A stretch of DNA of 64,000 bases. It comes from an uncultured Bacteroidales bacterium (lineage in GTDB: Bacteria > Bacteroidota > Bacteroidia > Bacteroidales > P3). The stretch covers positions 17,791 through 81,790 of the forward strand of contig ONQD01000006.1 in the NCBI GenBank assembly GCA_900319865.1, in the 5' to 3' direction. Shown one piece after another: positions 1 through 9,596 of the stretch. The notes beneath the pieces are model-generated. The model was not told the DNA's origin. It saw nothing but the letters and a program-made list of their open reading frames with translations, and searched no databases. Position numbers and translations under genes: made by a program. The number at the start of each line of letters is the position of its first letter. Positions within the stretch are counted from its first letter, which is position 1.

Positions 1-1108
1 GAAAATAAATTTCGAAAAGCGGCGAAAGGGCAAAAATCACAGGCTTAATACCCAACCGATGGGTCGCCTGTGCCGTTGCCACCACCTGCCAAATCAGTTT
101 CACAGCCACCACCGCCGCCAGTATCTGCCACGGGAATGTCCCCGCCACCAACAGCAATGCAGCCGACAAATAGAACAGCAACACATTCAGCGGCCTCAGC
201 AGCCGTCTCAACTTAAGCCCGAAACCATAGTAGCGGTGTGTCGATGAGCGGTGCTTCCGGTACGAATGCCACTCGCCCACCCCTTTCTGCTCCGCCACTT
301 GGGTGAACGACGACTCGCTCAACACCACCTTCGTGTTGCGTCTGTTGCTGTTCTGGTTCACAAACATGTCGTCTGCCCCGTCGGGAATATAGTAATGGTA
401 GATGAAACCGTCTTTTTTCAAAAACAGACTGCGTTTGTAGCTCAAATTGCGCCCGTTGCCCGTAAACGGCCTGTGAAGCAACGCCGCACCCAGATACTCA
501 ACACTATAGTCCAGATTATCATACTGCTGGAGCCAGTTCAACAACGACCCCCTGTATTGAATACCGCAATATCCCAGCACTATCTCCACCTTCGGGTTCA
601 CATAGCCCTTCACCATCTCCTTTATCCATCCGAAATTGGTCGTATCCATCGGGATGCACTCAGGCTCGGCAAACAGAAGCACATCGTACGATGCCGACTT
701 TATGCCAATCGAAAGCGGGTACTTCATACCCTGATAGCCACTCGCGTTGGCCTGGAAAGTCACCACCTTCAAATACGGGTAGTTGGCCGACAACAGCTGC
801 AGCACATACTGGGTATCGTCGTTCGAAAGATAATCAACCACCACAACCTCGAACTTCGGATAGTCCTGCTCAAGCAGATACATCAAGTTGTTTTTCAGCC
901 ACCCGGCATCATTTTGAGCCACCATCACCACCGACACCGGCGGCAGCTTCTCCTCCTCTCCCTCCTTTTTCTTGCTTTTCGGTGCGCGGCAATGCCCCAC
1001 CCTGAAATAATAGAGCCCGTAATAAAGAACAAGTACAACAAAACTCACCGCCAACAAAGCAGTCAAAGCCATAGTGTAAGGCTCTGTAAGTACATGAGTA
1101 AAATCCAT
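1..1108 (-). CDS. Family 2 glycosyltransferase, partial (runs off left edge)
   Basis: Reading the minus strand from ATG at 1108, the frame stays open to base 1, so the C-terminus is missing. An N-terminal membrane helix (about residues 12-32) is followed by a GT-A fold start (PPVSVVMVAQND) and a GRNLSYKRSLF segment typical of Bacteroidetes membrane GT2 enzymes. Further membrane helices follow near the break. The usual metal-binding DxD position reads EPE (in AEPECIP). It probably adds a sugar to a lipid-linked or surface glycan at the inner membrane; the substrate cannot be told. It is divergent from tgt, with its own promoter at 1131-1139. Confidence 0.8.
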   Translation of the reverse strand, partial: MDFTHVLTEPYTMALTALLAVSFVVLVLYYGLYYFRVGHCRAPKSKKKEGEEEKLPPVSVVMVAQNDAGWLKNNLMYLLEQDYPKFEVVVVDYLSNDDTQYVLQLLSANYPYLKVVTFQANASGYQGMKYPLSIGIKSASYDVLLFAEPECIPMDTTNFGWIKEMVKGYVNPKVEIVLGYCGIQYRGSLLNWLQQYDNLDYSVEYLGAALLHRPFTGNGRNLSYKRSLFLKKDGFIYHYYIPDGADDMFVNQNSNRRNTKVVLSESSFTQVAEQKGVGEWHSYRKHRSSTHRYYGFGLKLRRLLRPLNVLLFYLSAALLLVAGTFPWQILAAVVAVKLIWQVVATAQATHRLGIKPVIFALSPLFEIYF

Positions 1109-1130
1109 ATTCGTCTTCTCAAATTTTATT

Positions 1131-1139
1131 GCAAAAATA
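1131..1139 (-). promoter_or_regulatory. Promoter -7 element for the glycosyltransferase
   Basis: On the minus strand this reads TATTTTTGC, matching the Bacteroidetes -7 consensus TAnnTTTG. It lies about 23 bases before the start at 1108. It is back to back with the tgt promoter. Confidence 0.55.
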
Positions 1140-1162
1140 TACATTATTTTCCATTTTTTTTG

Positions 1163-1171
1163 TATCTTTGC
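1163..1171 (+). promoter_or_regulatory. Promoter -7 element for tgt
   Basis: TATCTTTGC, an exact match to the Bacteroidetes TAnnTTTGC element, about 63 bases before the tgt ATG and after a T-rich stretch. Confidence 0.65.
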
Positions 1172-1233
1172 AAAATAAATATCAACCACTTGTTTATAAC
1201 TCCCAACGCTGACACGCTGAATAGTTGATAATT

Positions 1234-2364
1234 ATGAAGTTCGACATCATAAAAGAAGACCCTCAAAGCCATGCCCGTGCAGGTGTAATCAGCACCGACC
1301 ATGGCGATATCCCCACACCCATTTTCATGCCTGTGGGTACTGCTGGCAGTGTCAAGGCCGTACACCAACACGAACTACGCAACGACATCGACGCCAAGAT
1401 AATACTCGGCAACACCTACCATCTCTACCTGCGTCCCGGTCTCGACATCCTCCGCGCTGCCGGTGGCCTCCACCGCTTCAACGGTTGGGAACGCCCGCTG
1501 CTCACCGACAGCGGCGGCTTCCAGGTTTTCTCTCTTGCCGAAAACCGCAAAATCACCGACGAGGGCTGCACCTTCCGCTCCCACATCGACGGCAGCCGCC
1601 ACCTCTTCACCCCCGAAAGGGTAATGGACATTGAGCGTATCATCGGAGCCGACATCATCATGGCCTTCGACGAGTGCGCTCCCGGCGAGTCCGACCACCG
1701 CTACGCCAAACACTCCATGCAACTCACCCACCGCTGGCTCGACCGCTGCATCGACCGCTTCAACTCCACCCAACCCCTCTACGGCTACCACCAAAGCCTC
1801 TTCCCCATCGTCCAGGGCTGCAAATATCCCGACCTCCGCCGTCAATCGGCCGAATACATAGCCTCCAAAAACGCCGAAGGCAACGCCATCGGCGGCCTCG
1901 CCGTGGGCGAACCCACCGAAACCATGTACGAAATGATTGAAATTGTCAACGCCATCCTTCCCCTCGACCGCCCACGCTACCTCATGGGTGTCGGCACTCC
2001 GGCCAACATTCTCGAAGCCATCGAACGCGGCGTTGACATGTTCGACTGCGTAATGCCCACCCGCAACGGCCGCAACGGACTTCTCTTCACTCCCCACGGC
2101 ACCATCAACATTAAAAACAAAAAGTGGGAATCCTGCTTCGACCCCATCGACCCCGAAAGCAACGCCCACTGCGACCACGTCTACACCCTCGCCTACCTCC
2201 ACCACCTTATCCGCGCCCAGGAAATCCTCGGCCTCCAGATATGCTCCATCCACAACCTCACCTTCTACCTCTGGCTGGTCCGCACCGCCCGCCAACACAT
2301 CATCGACGGCGACTACACCCAATGGAAATCACGCATACTGCCCGAACTAAGCATTCGGCTGTAG
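1234..2364 (+). CDS. tgt: tRNA-guanine transglycosylase (queuosine modification)
   Basis: Exchanges guanine 34 for a queuine precursor in tRNAs with GUN anticodons; 376 residues, normal length. The catalytic region LTDSGGFQVFS (Asp near 92) and the nucleophile motif GVDMFDCVMPTRNGR (near 270) are intact, as is GGLAVGE. The C-terminal CxCxxC zinc ligands of the Zymomonas enzyme are absent: the stretch reads SNAHCDHVY, although the later His (SIHNL) is kept. From memory, Bacteroides Tgt proteins also lack these cysteines, so this is probably a lineage trait. ATG 1234 is chosen over an in-frame TTG at 1225. Confidence 0.95.
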   Translation: MKFDIIKEDPQSHARAGVISTDHGDIPTPIFMPVGTAGSVKAVHQHELRNDIDAKIILGNTYHLYLRPGLDILRAAGGLHRFNGWERPLLTDSGGFQVFSLAENRKITDEGCTFRSHIDGSRHLFTPERVMDIERIIGADIIMAFDECAPGESDHRYAKHSMQLTHRWLDRCIDRFNSTQPLYGYHQSLFPIVQGCKYPDLRRQSAEYIASKNAEGNAIGGLAVGEPTETMYEMIEIVNAILPLDRPRYLMGVGTPANILEAIERGVDMFDCVMPTRNGRNGLLFTPHGTINIKNKKWESCFDPIDPESNAHCDHVYTLAYLHHLIRAQEILGLQICSIHNLTFYLWLVRTARQHIIDGDYTQWKSRILPELSIRL

Positions 2365-2413
2365 CAAAAACAAACATATCATTTATCATCCCGCAAGAAA
2401 AAAAATAATCACT

Positions 2414-5266
2414 ATGTACAAAAAATCAATACTTTTCATCATTGCAACCCTGCTGAGTGCCCTCTCGGTTCTAGGCCAACCCAATTCGGCCTGCCCGGGT
2501 TTCCACAACCCTGTCAATTTCAACCCCACCCCCGGTGGCAGCGGTTCCTGGAGCGCCCGCGTGGGCGACCGTGTCCAAGGCTCCGGCGGAAGCACCGGCA
2601 ACAACGTGCTCAGCACCTGCAGCCGACCCGACAAACCCATCATCAAAGGCCACGCCAACATCACCTCCTCCGCCTACTACTCCGGCACTTGCACCTACAC
2701 TGACGGAACCTGCCACCACACCTTCTACGATGCCCACGACCACCGTTTCCAAATCAACAATTCATCCACCCCCGGCGATGAGGGTATCGACATCTTCACC
2801 ATCAACAGCTCCGGCCAAGGCATGGCACGCGTCCCTTATGGACACACCAGCAGCATCCGTCTGGGCGACATGCGCAGCACCGGCACTTGCGTCTCCAACA
2901 TAGCCGTCGACGGCAACAACCGCGGCTCCGAAGCACTTTTCTACACCATGAAAGTCACCTCACAAAATGCACTCCTCTTCATCGACTATGCCGTTGTAGC
3001 CCGTCGTTTCGACCACACACCCCAGCAGGCTGGAGAATTCCTCATCCGCGTCTGCGGCAAAAACAACGCCACCGGCCAATGGAACAACTTTCCCATCCAC
3101 GACAGCCTTTGGTACAACGTGCCCGCACCCGCATTCAGCTCCGCCCTCCCCGCCCCTTGGGTTGAAGGCCGTCCCGGCGCAGCCGCCGGCGGCACCACCT
3201 GCGGCTACTGCTACAAACCCTGGGCCCGCGTAGCCATCAGCCTTATCGACTACATCTACGACTCTGTGCGCGTCGAAATGTACACCAGCGACTGCATCTA
3301 CAACGTCGACCCCATCTACGCCTACATCGCTGGCAGCTGCCAGCCCATGCAAATCACCACCTCCGGTTGCCCCGCCGGCGAATCCACTGCCGTCGACACT
3401 CTCCGCGCCCCCGAAGGCATGCTCACCTACACCTGGTACGTATCCACCAACGGCTACTCCGGTAGCACCAGCGACCAACAATACCTGAACGACAATGTAC
3501 ACTTCCGCCAGGTTCAATCCTCCTCCACTTCCAACATCTATGTTGCCCGAACCAGCGACTTCGTCGTAACCGAATCCGGCCCCAACTATGGCGACACCGT
3601 GGGCGTTCAGACATTCAAATGCGTCATGACATCTGCCATGGACCCCCAAAAACCCTTCCACTCCCGCATCTACGCCACCGTCTCCAACACCAAACCCATC
3701 ATCAATGCCGATATCGTAACTGAATGCAACGACACATCCACCGTCCACCTCTCGGCCCGATACCGCATCCCCTACGAAGGCGTCAACGCACCCCACATCG
3801 TCGACAGCCTCACCACCTGGATCATCTACGAAGGCAGCACCTCCGATACACCTCCCCAGGCCATGCTCCGTGGCAACAACGCCGTCTGGCGCACCAACCA
3901 GCCGGGCAACTACGCCTGCCGCCTCACCATGTACACCGACGACAGCACCTGCAACACCTCACGCGTGTTCCTTATCCACATCGACACTCCCCCCGAAACC
4001 AGAATCAGCATCGACAAACGCACCCTCTGCGTTGGCGAAAGTGCCACCATCACCGACCTCACCCCCGACGTCGCCAAACGCGAATGGCACTTCCAGGACA
4101 CTGTAATCAGCAGCGAAATTAGCGGCCTCGACGCCACCACCTCCATCACCCGTGCCTTCGAGGACTTCGAAAACCCCTTCTTCATCGTCACCTCCAACCT
4201 GGCCCAATGCCCCGACACCCTCTACGACACCATCTACTTCTTCCACGACCCCGAAATCAACTACTCCGATGACACCATCATCTGCAATGGCCACGAATCC
4301 CACGTCTCGGCCATCACCAATATCTCCGGCTGCACCTACGAATGGTACCGCCACCTCAACATGCCCAACGAATCTCCCGTCAGCATCGGCAACGTACTCC
4401 GCGTCCGCCCCACCCAACCCCACACCACCTACTACCTCAAACTCACCGCTGAGGCCGGCTGCGTAGTCTGGGACAGCGTCACCCTCTCTCTCCTCTCCAC
4501 CAAAATCATCGCCAACCCCTCACACGCCAAACACTGCCCCGGCGACACTGTCACCCTCACCGGCGAAGGAGCCCTCTACTATGAATGGACCGCCTATCCA
4601 CCCGACCACTCCCTCGACACCCAGGGCCACAACCAAACCATCAAAGTCTCGCCCAATCAAGACACCCGCTACTACCTCGTTGGCTATGCCGCCGACAGCT
4701 GCGACATCGCCGCCATCGACATCACCGTCAAAAACGTCCCCCTGCCCGTAATCCGCTACGAATTCACCCCCAACTATATCGACTCCGAAGTCCCCGTTGT
4801 CAACTTCACCGACCTCTCCCTCCACCGCGACCACACACAATGGCTCTTTGGCGACGGCGCCGCATCCACCGGACAAACCGTCTCCCACTATTTCGACATC
4901 TACGCCGACAACAGCAACAACGTCACCATGATCTCATTCAACGAACTGGGTTGCTCCGTCGACACCTCGTGGACCATCAAGATAGACACCTTCGGCTTCT
5001 TCATGCCCAACGTCTTCACTCCCAACAAACACGAGAACTCACTCTTCAATATCATCTGCCCCAGCGACCTCGAGCGTTTCCACATAGCCATTTTCAACCG
5101 TGGCGGAGCCCTCGTCTTCTCCTCCGACGACCAAAAATTCACCTGGGACGGCACCCACAACGGGAAACCCTGCCCACAAGGCTCCTACCCCTACGTCATC
5201 ACCTACGTCCGCTCCGGCAGCGTATCCGAACACCGTGTGGCAGGCATCATCACCCTATTGAGATAA
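2414..5266 (+). CDS. Large secreted protein with PKD-like region and T9SS type B sorting domain
   Basis: 950 residues. It has a signal peptide (MYKKSILFIIATLLSALSVLGQ region), then a long Cys-, Thr- and Ser-rich ectodomain that looks like several Ig/PKD-type units. A recognisable PKD-like module sits near residues 790-850 (FTDLS..., WLFGDGAAS). The last 90 residues (FMPNVFTPN..., then WDGTHNGKPCPQGSYPYVI) match the gliding-motility-associated C-terminal domain used as a type IX secretion signal. It is expected to be exported and surface-attached or released, perhaps as an adhesin; the ligand is unknown. A strong terminator follows directly. Confidence 0.85.
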   Translation: MYKKSILFIIATLLSALSVLGQPNSACPGFHNPVNFNPTPGGSGSWSARVGDRVQGSGGSTGNNVLSTCSRPDKPIIKGHANITSSAYYSGTCTYTDGTCHHTFYDAHDHRFQINNSSTPGDEGIDIFTINSSGQGMARVPYGHTSSIRLGDMRSTGTCVSNIAVDGNNRGSEALFYTMKVTSQNALLFIDYAVVARRFDHTPQQAGEFLIRVCGKNNATGQWNNFPIHDSLWYNVPAPAFSSALPAPWVEGRPGAAAGGTTCGYCYKPWARVAISLIDYIYDSVRVEMYTSDCIYNVDPIYAYIAGSCQPMQITTSGCPAGESTAVDTLRAPEGMLTYTWYVSTNGYSGSTSDQQYLNDNVHFRQVQSSSTSNIYVARTSDFVVTESGPNYGDTVGVQTFKCVMTSAMDPQKPFHSRIYATVSNTKPIINADIVTECNDTSTVHLSARYRIPYEGVNAPHIVDSLTTWIIYEGSTSDTPPQAMLRGNNAVWRTNQPGNYACRLTMYTDDSTCNTSRVFLIHIDTPPETRISIDKRTLCVGESATITDLTPDVAKREWHFQDTVISSEISGLDATTSITRAFEDFENPFFIVTSNLAQCPDTLYDTIYFFHDPEINYSDDTIICNGHESHVSAITNISGCTYEWYRHLNMPNESPVSIGNVLRVRPTQPHTTYYLKLTAEAGCVVWDSVTLSLLSTKIIANPSHAKHCPGDTVTLTGEGALYYEWTAYPPDHSLDTQGHNQTIKVSPNQDTRYYLVGYAADSCDIAAIDITVKNVPLPVIRYEFTPNYIDSEVPVVNFTDLSLHRDHTQWLFGDGAASTGQTVSHYFDIYADNSNNVTMISFNELGCSVDTSWTIKIDTFGFFMPNVFTPNKHENSLFNIICPSDLERFHIAIFNRGGALVFSSDDQKFTWDGTHNGKPCPQGSYPYVITYVRSGSVSEHRVAGIITLLR

Positions 5267-5293
5267 CCCTATTATTATTGTTCTTTTTCATCT

Positions 5294-5317
5294 CCCGGCC
5301 ATCTGGCCGGGTTTTTT
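5294..5317 (+). terminator. Rho-independent terminator after the T9SS protein
   Basis: Perfect 7-base stem CCCGGCC / GGCCGGG with a 4-base loop, followed by six T. It starts 28 bases after the stop codon. Confidence 0.85.
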
Positions 5318-5528
5318 GTATCCTCGCTACTTCTTCACCCCTTAGCAAGCCCTAAGTAAGCTTCTCTTAACCTACGCGGTGGAGAACAATTCAAGATGTG
5401 CCAAGATAAAACTGAACGGGAAACGAAGCCAGAGAAAAACAGCACCGAAACGGGAGGGACAATGATATAACACATTGGCTCAAGATGAAATATAAAAATA
5501 ATACATATTATTAATTATCAATACCACC

Positions 5529-5970
5529 TCAAATGTTGAAAGCAGCAACCGAGTTGGTGCTGAGGCGGATGAAGTGTCGGCGGCAATGGACACGACACTG
5601 GAAACGTCTGATGAGGGGTTGTATCAGCAGTATGTAGGCAAAAAAAATACCGCCTTCACAGGTAGAACGGGCCAACTTAGTACTGATTCCACCTCCGGCA
5701 GTCTTGTTCGAAGTGCTACCCATAGCCCTACAGACACCCTGGGAGTCTCCTTCGACAATGCAAAAATACAAATAATTCCGACATAACCGAAAAATGGAGA
5801 AAAATGATGCAATAAAGTATCTAAAAACCGACAGCAATGTGCGTTTCCGCGGGGAGGAGGAGCCTGTGTTCTACTCCAACGATATGCGAGCCGTGGAGAA
5901 CATCAAGCAGGAGCGGGCGACACCGGAGCAGTGGCAGAAGATGATTGAGAAGAACGGCGGTTATAAAAAA
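5529..5970 (+). pseudogene. Remnant of a phage-type large polyvalent protein
   Basis: Two short coding-like pieces in different frames. The first (about 5529-5786) includes EADEVSAAMDTTLETSDEG and ends at a stop. The second (5794-5970) includes VFYSNDMRAVENIKQERATPEQWQKM and IEKNGG. That second string resembles the FSNA.AV..IKQE.ATPEQW signature I know from large polyvalent proteins of phages and conjugative elements. The match stops abruptly where the alaS terminator begins. No start, ribosome site or remaining domains are present, so this is read as a decayed fragment. Confidence 0.5.
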
Positions 5971-5997
5971 AGCCCCCCAAGTAGGCTTGGGGAGCTT
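5971..5997 (-). terminator. Rho-independent terminator for alaS
   Basis: On the minus strand: a stem of CCCCAAG with CTTGGGG around a short loop, extended by an AGC/GCT outer pair, followed by a run of T on that strand (5963-5971). It lies about 120 bases after the alaS stop. It also truncates the phage-type remnant. Confidence 0.75.
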
Positions 5998-6116
5998 GTC
6001 TTTTTCTTGGTTGGATGAAGGGGAAGGACCGGCATCGCATTGGCTTGATGGCTACGTTGCGTGGGTGGTGAACCTCGGGACGTAAACCAATCAAATAGGC
6101 GACGATTGTCGAAATA

Positions 6117-8723
6117 CTATATCATTTCGGCTGCCACAGCTATGGCTTTGTCCAAGCCTTCGATATTCTTACCGCCGGCAGTGGCATAACCCGGTTGTCC
6201 ACCACCACCGCCCTGCATCTCCTTGCCGGCAGTGCGGACTATGGTGCCTGCGTTTTTGCCGGCATCCACACGGTTCTGTCCCAGAGCCACCAGCAGCGAC
6301 GGCTTGTCGCCGAAGGTGCTTCCCAAAACGATGGCCATGTCGGGGAACTGGGTGCGGAGGGCAAGCATGGCGTCTTTGAGCTGTCCAAGGTCGTCGGCAG
6401 TGCGACGCACTATGACGGGATTCTGCTGCAACTGTTCGGCCAGCGAACGGCGCAGAGCGTCGATTTGTTGTTTTTGGAACTGGTCAATCTGGGAACGCAA
6501 AGCAGCGTTTTCGTCCTGGAGACGTTGAACGGCGGCCACAATGTCCTTGGGGTTCTTGCACATCTCGCGGAGGGTGTCGAGCTGGTCCTGCAGAGCGTCG
6601 TTGAACTTTTCGGCAGCTGCCCCGGTCACGGCCTCGATGCGGCGCATGCCTGCAGCCACAGCGCCTTCACTCACTATGCGGAACGAGCCGATGTGGCCGG
6701 TGTTGGAGGTGTGGGTACCGCCACAGAATTCCACGCTGTCGCCGAATTTCACAACGCGGACAAACTCGCCGTATTTCTCGCCAAACAATGCCATTGCGCC
6801 CAGATTACGGGCTTCGGCAATGGGCATGGCGCGGTGCTCTTCGAGGGGCAAGGCGCGACGGATGGCAATGTTAACCTGTTTCTCCACCTCGCGTATTTCG
6901 TCGTGAGAGAGTTTGGCAAAGTGAGAGAAGTCGAAACGCAAGCGTTGTTCGTCCACACTAGAGCCTTTCTGTTCCACATGTTCGCCAAGAACGCTACGCA
7001 ATGCTTTGTGGAGCAAGTGGGTGGCAGAGTGGTTGCACTCTATTGCAAATCGGCGGCATTTGTCGACCTCGGCGTTGTAGGTGTCATTCAGATGCTCGGG
7101 CAGTTTGTTGACTATATGGATGATAAGATTATTCTCTTTCTTGGTGTTGACCACAGTGACCACATCGCCAGCAGGGTGTGTGAGGGTGCCTTGGTCGCCC
7201 ACCTGTCCGCCGCTCTCGCCATAGAAAGGAGTGCGGTCGAACACCAACTGGAAGAACTCCTTGTCTTTGACCTTGACGTGGCGATAGCGGGTAATATGCA
7301 CTTCGCACTGCATGGTGTCATATCCCACAAACTCCTGCTGCACACTGGTTGAGGCATCGGCCAGCTCCACCCAGTCGTCGTTCTCCACCTGTGCGGCGGC
7401 ACGCGAACGCTCTTTCTGTTGTTCGAGACCCTTTTGGAAACCTTCCATATCCACATTCCAGCCTTTCTCGGAGGCCATGAGCTGAGTGAGGTCGACGGGG
7501 AAGCCATAGGTGTCGAACAGCTCGAAAGCGAAAGCGCCGTCGATGGTCTTGCTGCCAGCGTGGGAACCCACATAGTCCTCGAAGCGGCTGATGCCGTTGG
7601 CAAGGGTTTTGAGGAACGATTGCTCCTCTTCGAGAATGATGCGCCGAATCAGCTCGTGCTGTTTCTTCAATTCGGTATACTGATTGCCCATCTGGCTCAC
7701 CAGAGTGTCGACCAACTCATTGATAAACGGCTGTTTGAAACCGAGGAAAGTATAACCGTAACGAACGGCACGGCGCAGGATGCGGCGGATGACGTATCCG
7801 GCCTTGGCGTTGCTGGGCAGCTGGCCGTCGGCAATGCTGAAGCTCACGGCACGGAGGTGGTCGGCAATAACGCGCATGGCCACATCGGCATCCTCACGCT
7901 GACCATAGGCAATGCCTGCCTTGGCTGCAATCTCCTGAATGAGGGGCTGGAAGATGTCGGTGTCGTAGTTCGACTGCTTGCCCTGCATCACCATGCAGAG
8001 GCGTTCGAAACCCATACCGGTGTCTATATGTTTGGACTTGAGGGGTTCGAGAGTGCCGTTAGCCAAACGGTTGAACTGCATGAACACAAGGTTCCATATC
8101 TCGATAACCAAGGGATTGTCCTTATTAACCAACTCGGAGCCGGGAATGAGTTTTTTGTCGGCTTCATTGCGGATGTCGATGTGTATCTCACTACAGGGAC
8201 CGCAGGGGCCTTGGTCGCCCATCTCCCAGAAATTGTCCTTCTTGGAGCCTTTGAGAATGCGGCTTTCGTCCACGTGCTCCTTCCAGAAGTTGTAGGCTTC
8301 GGAGTCCATGGGTAGACCGTCTTTCTCATCACCACCGAAAACAGTGACATAGAGGTTGTTCTTATCGATGTGCATCACCTCGGTGAGGAACTCCCAGGCG
8401 TAGGCGATGGCTTCGCGCTTGAAATAGTCGCCGAACGACCAGTTGCCAAGCATCTCGAACATGGTGTGGTGGTAGGTGTCGTGGCCCACCTCTTCGAGGT
8501 CGTTGTGTTTGCCGCTGACGCGAAGGCACTTTTGGGCGTCGCTCACGCGAGGATAGGTTGCCTCGGCATTGCCAAGAAAGATGTCTTTAAACTGATTCAT
8601 GCCCGCATTGGTAAACATCAACGTGGGGTCGTTTTTCACCACCATGGGTGCACTGGGAACGATGTGGTGATTCTTGCTCTCGAAAAATTCAAGGAATTTG
8701 CTGCGTATTTCGTTGTTGGTCAT
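6117..8723 (-). CDS. alaS: Alanyl-tRNA synthetase
   Basis: 868 residues, full length, cytoplasmic. It charges tRNA-Ala and edits mischarged Ser/Gly. The N-terminal class II catalytic core is clear (PTLMFTNAGMNQFKDIFLG; then GPCGPCSEIH). The editing domain carries HSATHLLH and CGGTH, the four zinc/editing ligands. The C-Ala domain has a glycine-rich tail (GGGGGQPGYATAGG). It appears monocistronic. A long open frame on the opposite strand across this gene is a shadow. Confidence 0.97.
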   Translation of the reverse strand: MTNNEIRSKFLEFFESKNHHIVPSAPMVVKNDPTLMFTNAGMNQFKDIFLGNAEATYPRVSDAQKCLRVSGKHNDLEEVGHDTYHHTMFEMLGNWSFGDYFKREAIAYAWEFLTEVMHIDKNNLYVTVFGGDEKDGLPMDSEAYNFWKEHVDESRILKGSKKDNFWEMGDQGPCGPCSEIHIDIRNEADKKLIPGSELVNKDNPLVIEIWNLVFMQFNRLANGTLEPLKSKHIDTGMGFERLCMVMQGKQSNYDTDIFQPLIQEIAAKAGIAYGQREDADVAMRVIADHLRAVSFSIADGQLPSNAKAGYVIRRILRRAVRYGYTFLGFKQPFINELVDTLVSQMGNQYTELKKQHELIRRIILEEEQSFLKTLANGISRFEDYVGSHAGSKTIDGAFAFELFDTYGFPVDLTQLMASEKGWNVDMEGFQKGLEQQKERSRAAAQVENDDWVELADASTSVQQEFVGYDTMQCEVHITRYRHVKVKDKEFFQLVFDRTPFYGESGGQVGDQGTLTHPAGDVVTVVNTKKENNLIIHIVNKLPEHLNDTYNAEVDKCRRFAIECNHSATHLLHKALRSVLGEHVEQKGSSVDEQRLRFDFSHFAKLSHDEIREVEKQVNIAIRRALPLEEHRAMPIAEARNLGAMALFGEKYGEFVRVVKFGDSVEFCGGTHTSNTGHIGSFRIVSEGAVAAGMRRIEAVTGAAAEKFNDALQDQLDTLREMCKNPKDIVAAVQRLQDENAALRSQIDQFQKQQIDALRRSLAEQLQQNPVIVRRTADDLGQLKDAMLALRTQFPDMAIVLGSTFGDKPSLLVALGQNRVDAGKNAGTIVRTAGKEMQGGGGGQPGYATAGGKNIEGLDKAIAVAAEMI

Positions 8724-8779
8724 ATCGGTGAATGATGTAAGAAATGAATGATTGAATGGATGAAGTATTAAGATGAGGG

Positions 8780-9136
8780 TTAGAAGTCATCGCGCTCTAC
8801 CAAAAGGATGTCGTTTTGGGGAACGATGAAGAATTTCTCATTATTGTAGCGTATTTCGATGGCGCTGCGCTGGAGGAAAAGGGCAAGGTCGCCGGGCTGG
8901 ACCTGCAGAGGCAGGTAACGGGGGCCGTTGTCGGAAGGTTTCCAGGAATCGCCATCGTCCATGGAGGGCAAAGGATAGCCCGGGCCGCATTTGAGGATAT
9001 AGCCCGACTGCACTTTTTCTTTGTCTTGGTAGCCTGCCGGGAGATAGAGACCGCTGCGTGTGCGGTCGACGGTGTCGGAGGGTTTGATTAAAACCCTGTC
9101 ACCCACAACTATAATCTTGTCTAAATTGGTGTTCAT
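8780..9136 (-). CDS. GroES-like co-chaperonin family protein
   Basis: 118 residues from ATG 9136. The frame continues upstream, but the promoter at 9154-9162 lies inside that extension, so MNTNLDKI is the supported start. The Cpn10 pattern is visible: DRVLIKPSD near the start, VQPGDLALF, and FFIVPQNDILLV at the end. It has a longer insert than GroES in the mobile-loop/roof part (PGYPLPSMDDGDSWKP). No groEL is adjacent, so this looks like the second, divergent GroES-type protein of Bacteroidetes rather than the canonical GroEL partner. Confidence 0.75.
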   Translation of the reverse strand: MNTNLDKIIVVGDRVLIKPSDTVDRTRSGLYLPAGYQDKEKVQSGYILKCGPGYPLPSMDDGDSWKPSDNGPRYLPLQVQPGDLALFLQRSAIEIRYNNEKFFIVPQNDILLVERDDF

Positions 9137-9153
9137 ACCTTTAAATTGAAGTT

Positions 9154-9162
9154 GCAAAAATA
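9154..9162 (-). promoter_or_regulatory. Promoter -7 element for the GroES-like gene
   Basis: On the minus strand, TATTTTTGC, 18 bases before the ATG at 9136. It fixes the start codon, since the upstream frame extension would overlap the promoter. Confidence 0.55.
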
Positions 9163-9184
9163 CAAAAAAAATAGCAAACAACAA

Positions 9185-9524
9185 GAATTAAATCTATTAT
9201 ACGATGAAGATAGTTTGACAGGTGTCAGGCCAACGCAACTATGAGCAGCAAGGAGTGCATGAATGTATCAGTTGACAAAGAATACAAAACCTGTTGCGGA
9301 AAAGCATGAGAAACGGAGTATAGATTAACGGACAGCGACACAAACCGGGAAATGCCCTGTGCCCCAATAACAAAATAGGCAAAATGAATAGGTTAAAAGA
9401 ATCTATCTATCAATAATTGTGGAGTGAATGATAATCAAATTCATAAAGAGGAACGCGGGGATACAATAGACGGCATCTATTAACAAATTGACAGAAAATC
9501 GATGTGTCTATTGAAAAACATTTG
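9185..9524 (+). other. Gene-free spacer
   Basis: About 340 bases between the divergent GroES-like gene and thioredoxin. No coding-like frame, RNA hairpin or repeat is evident apart from the promoter at its right end. Confidence 0.5.
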
Positions 9525-9533
9525 TATCTTTGC
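9525..9533 (+). promoter_or_regulatory. Promoter -7 element for the trx-rubredoxin-oxyR cluster
   Basis: TATCTTTGC, exact TAnnTTTGC match, with TTG-containing sequence about 14-20 bases upstream. It lies 64 bases before the thioredoxin start. Confidence 0.65.
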
Positions 9534-9596
9534 AGCAGGTTAAAGCACAATGACAGATGTGCAGAAAACTAATACATACACAATTAAAAGGAAAAA

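Noticed and set aside
6195-7352. 385-residue open frame antisense to alaS
   Set aside because: No recognisable domain; alaS on the other strand has complete catalytic and editing motifs.
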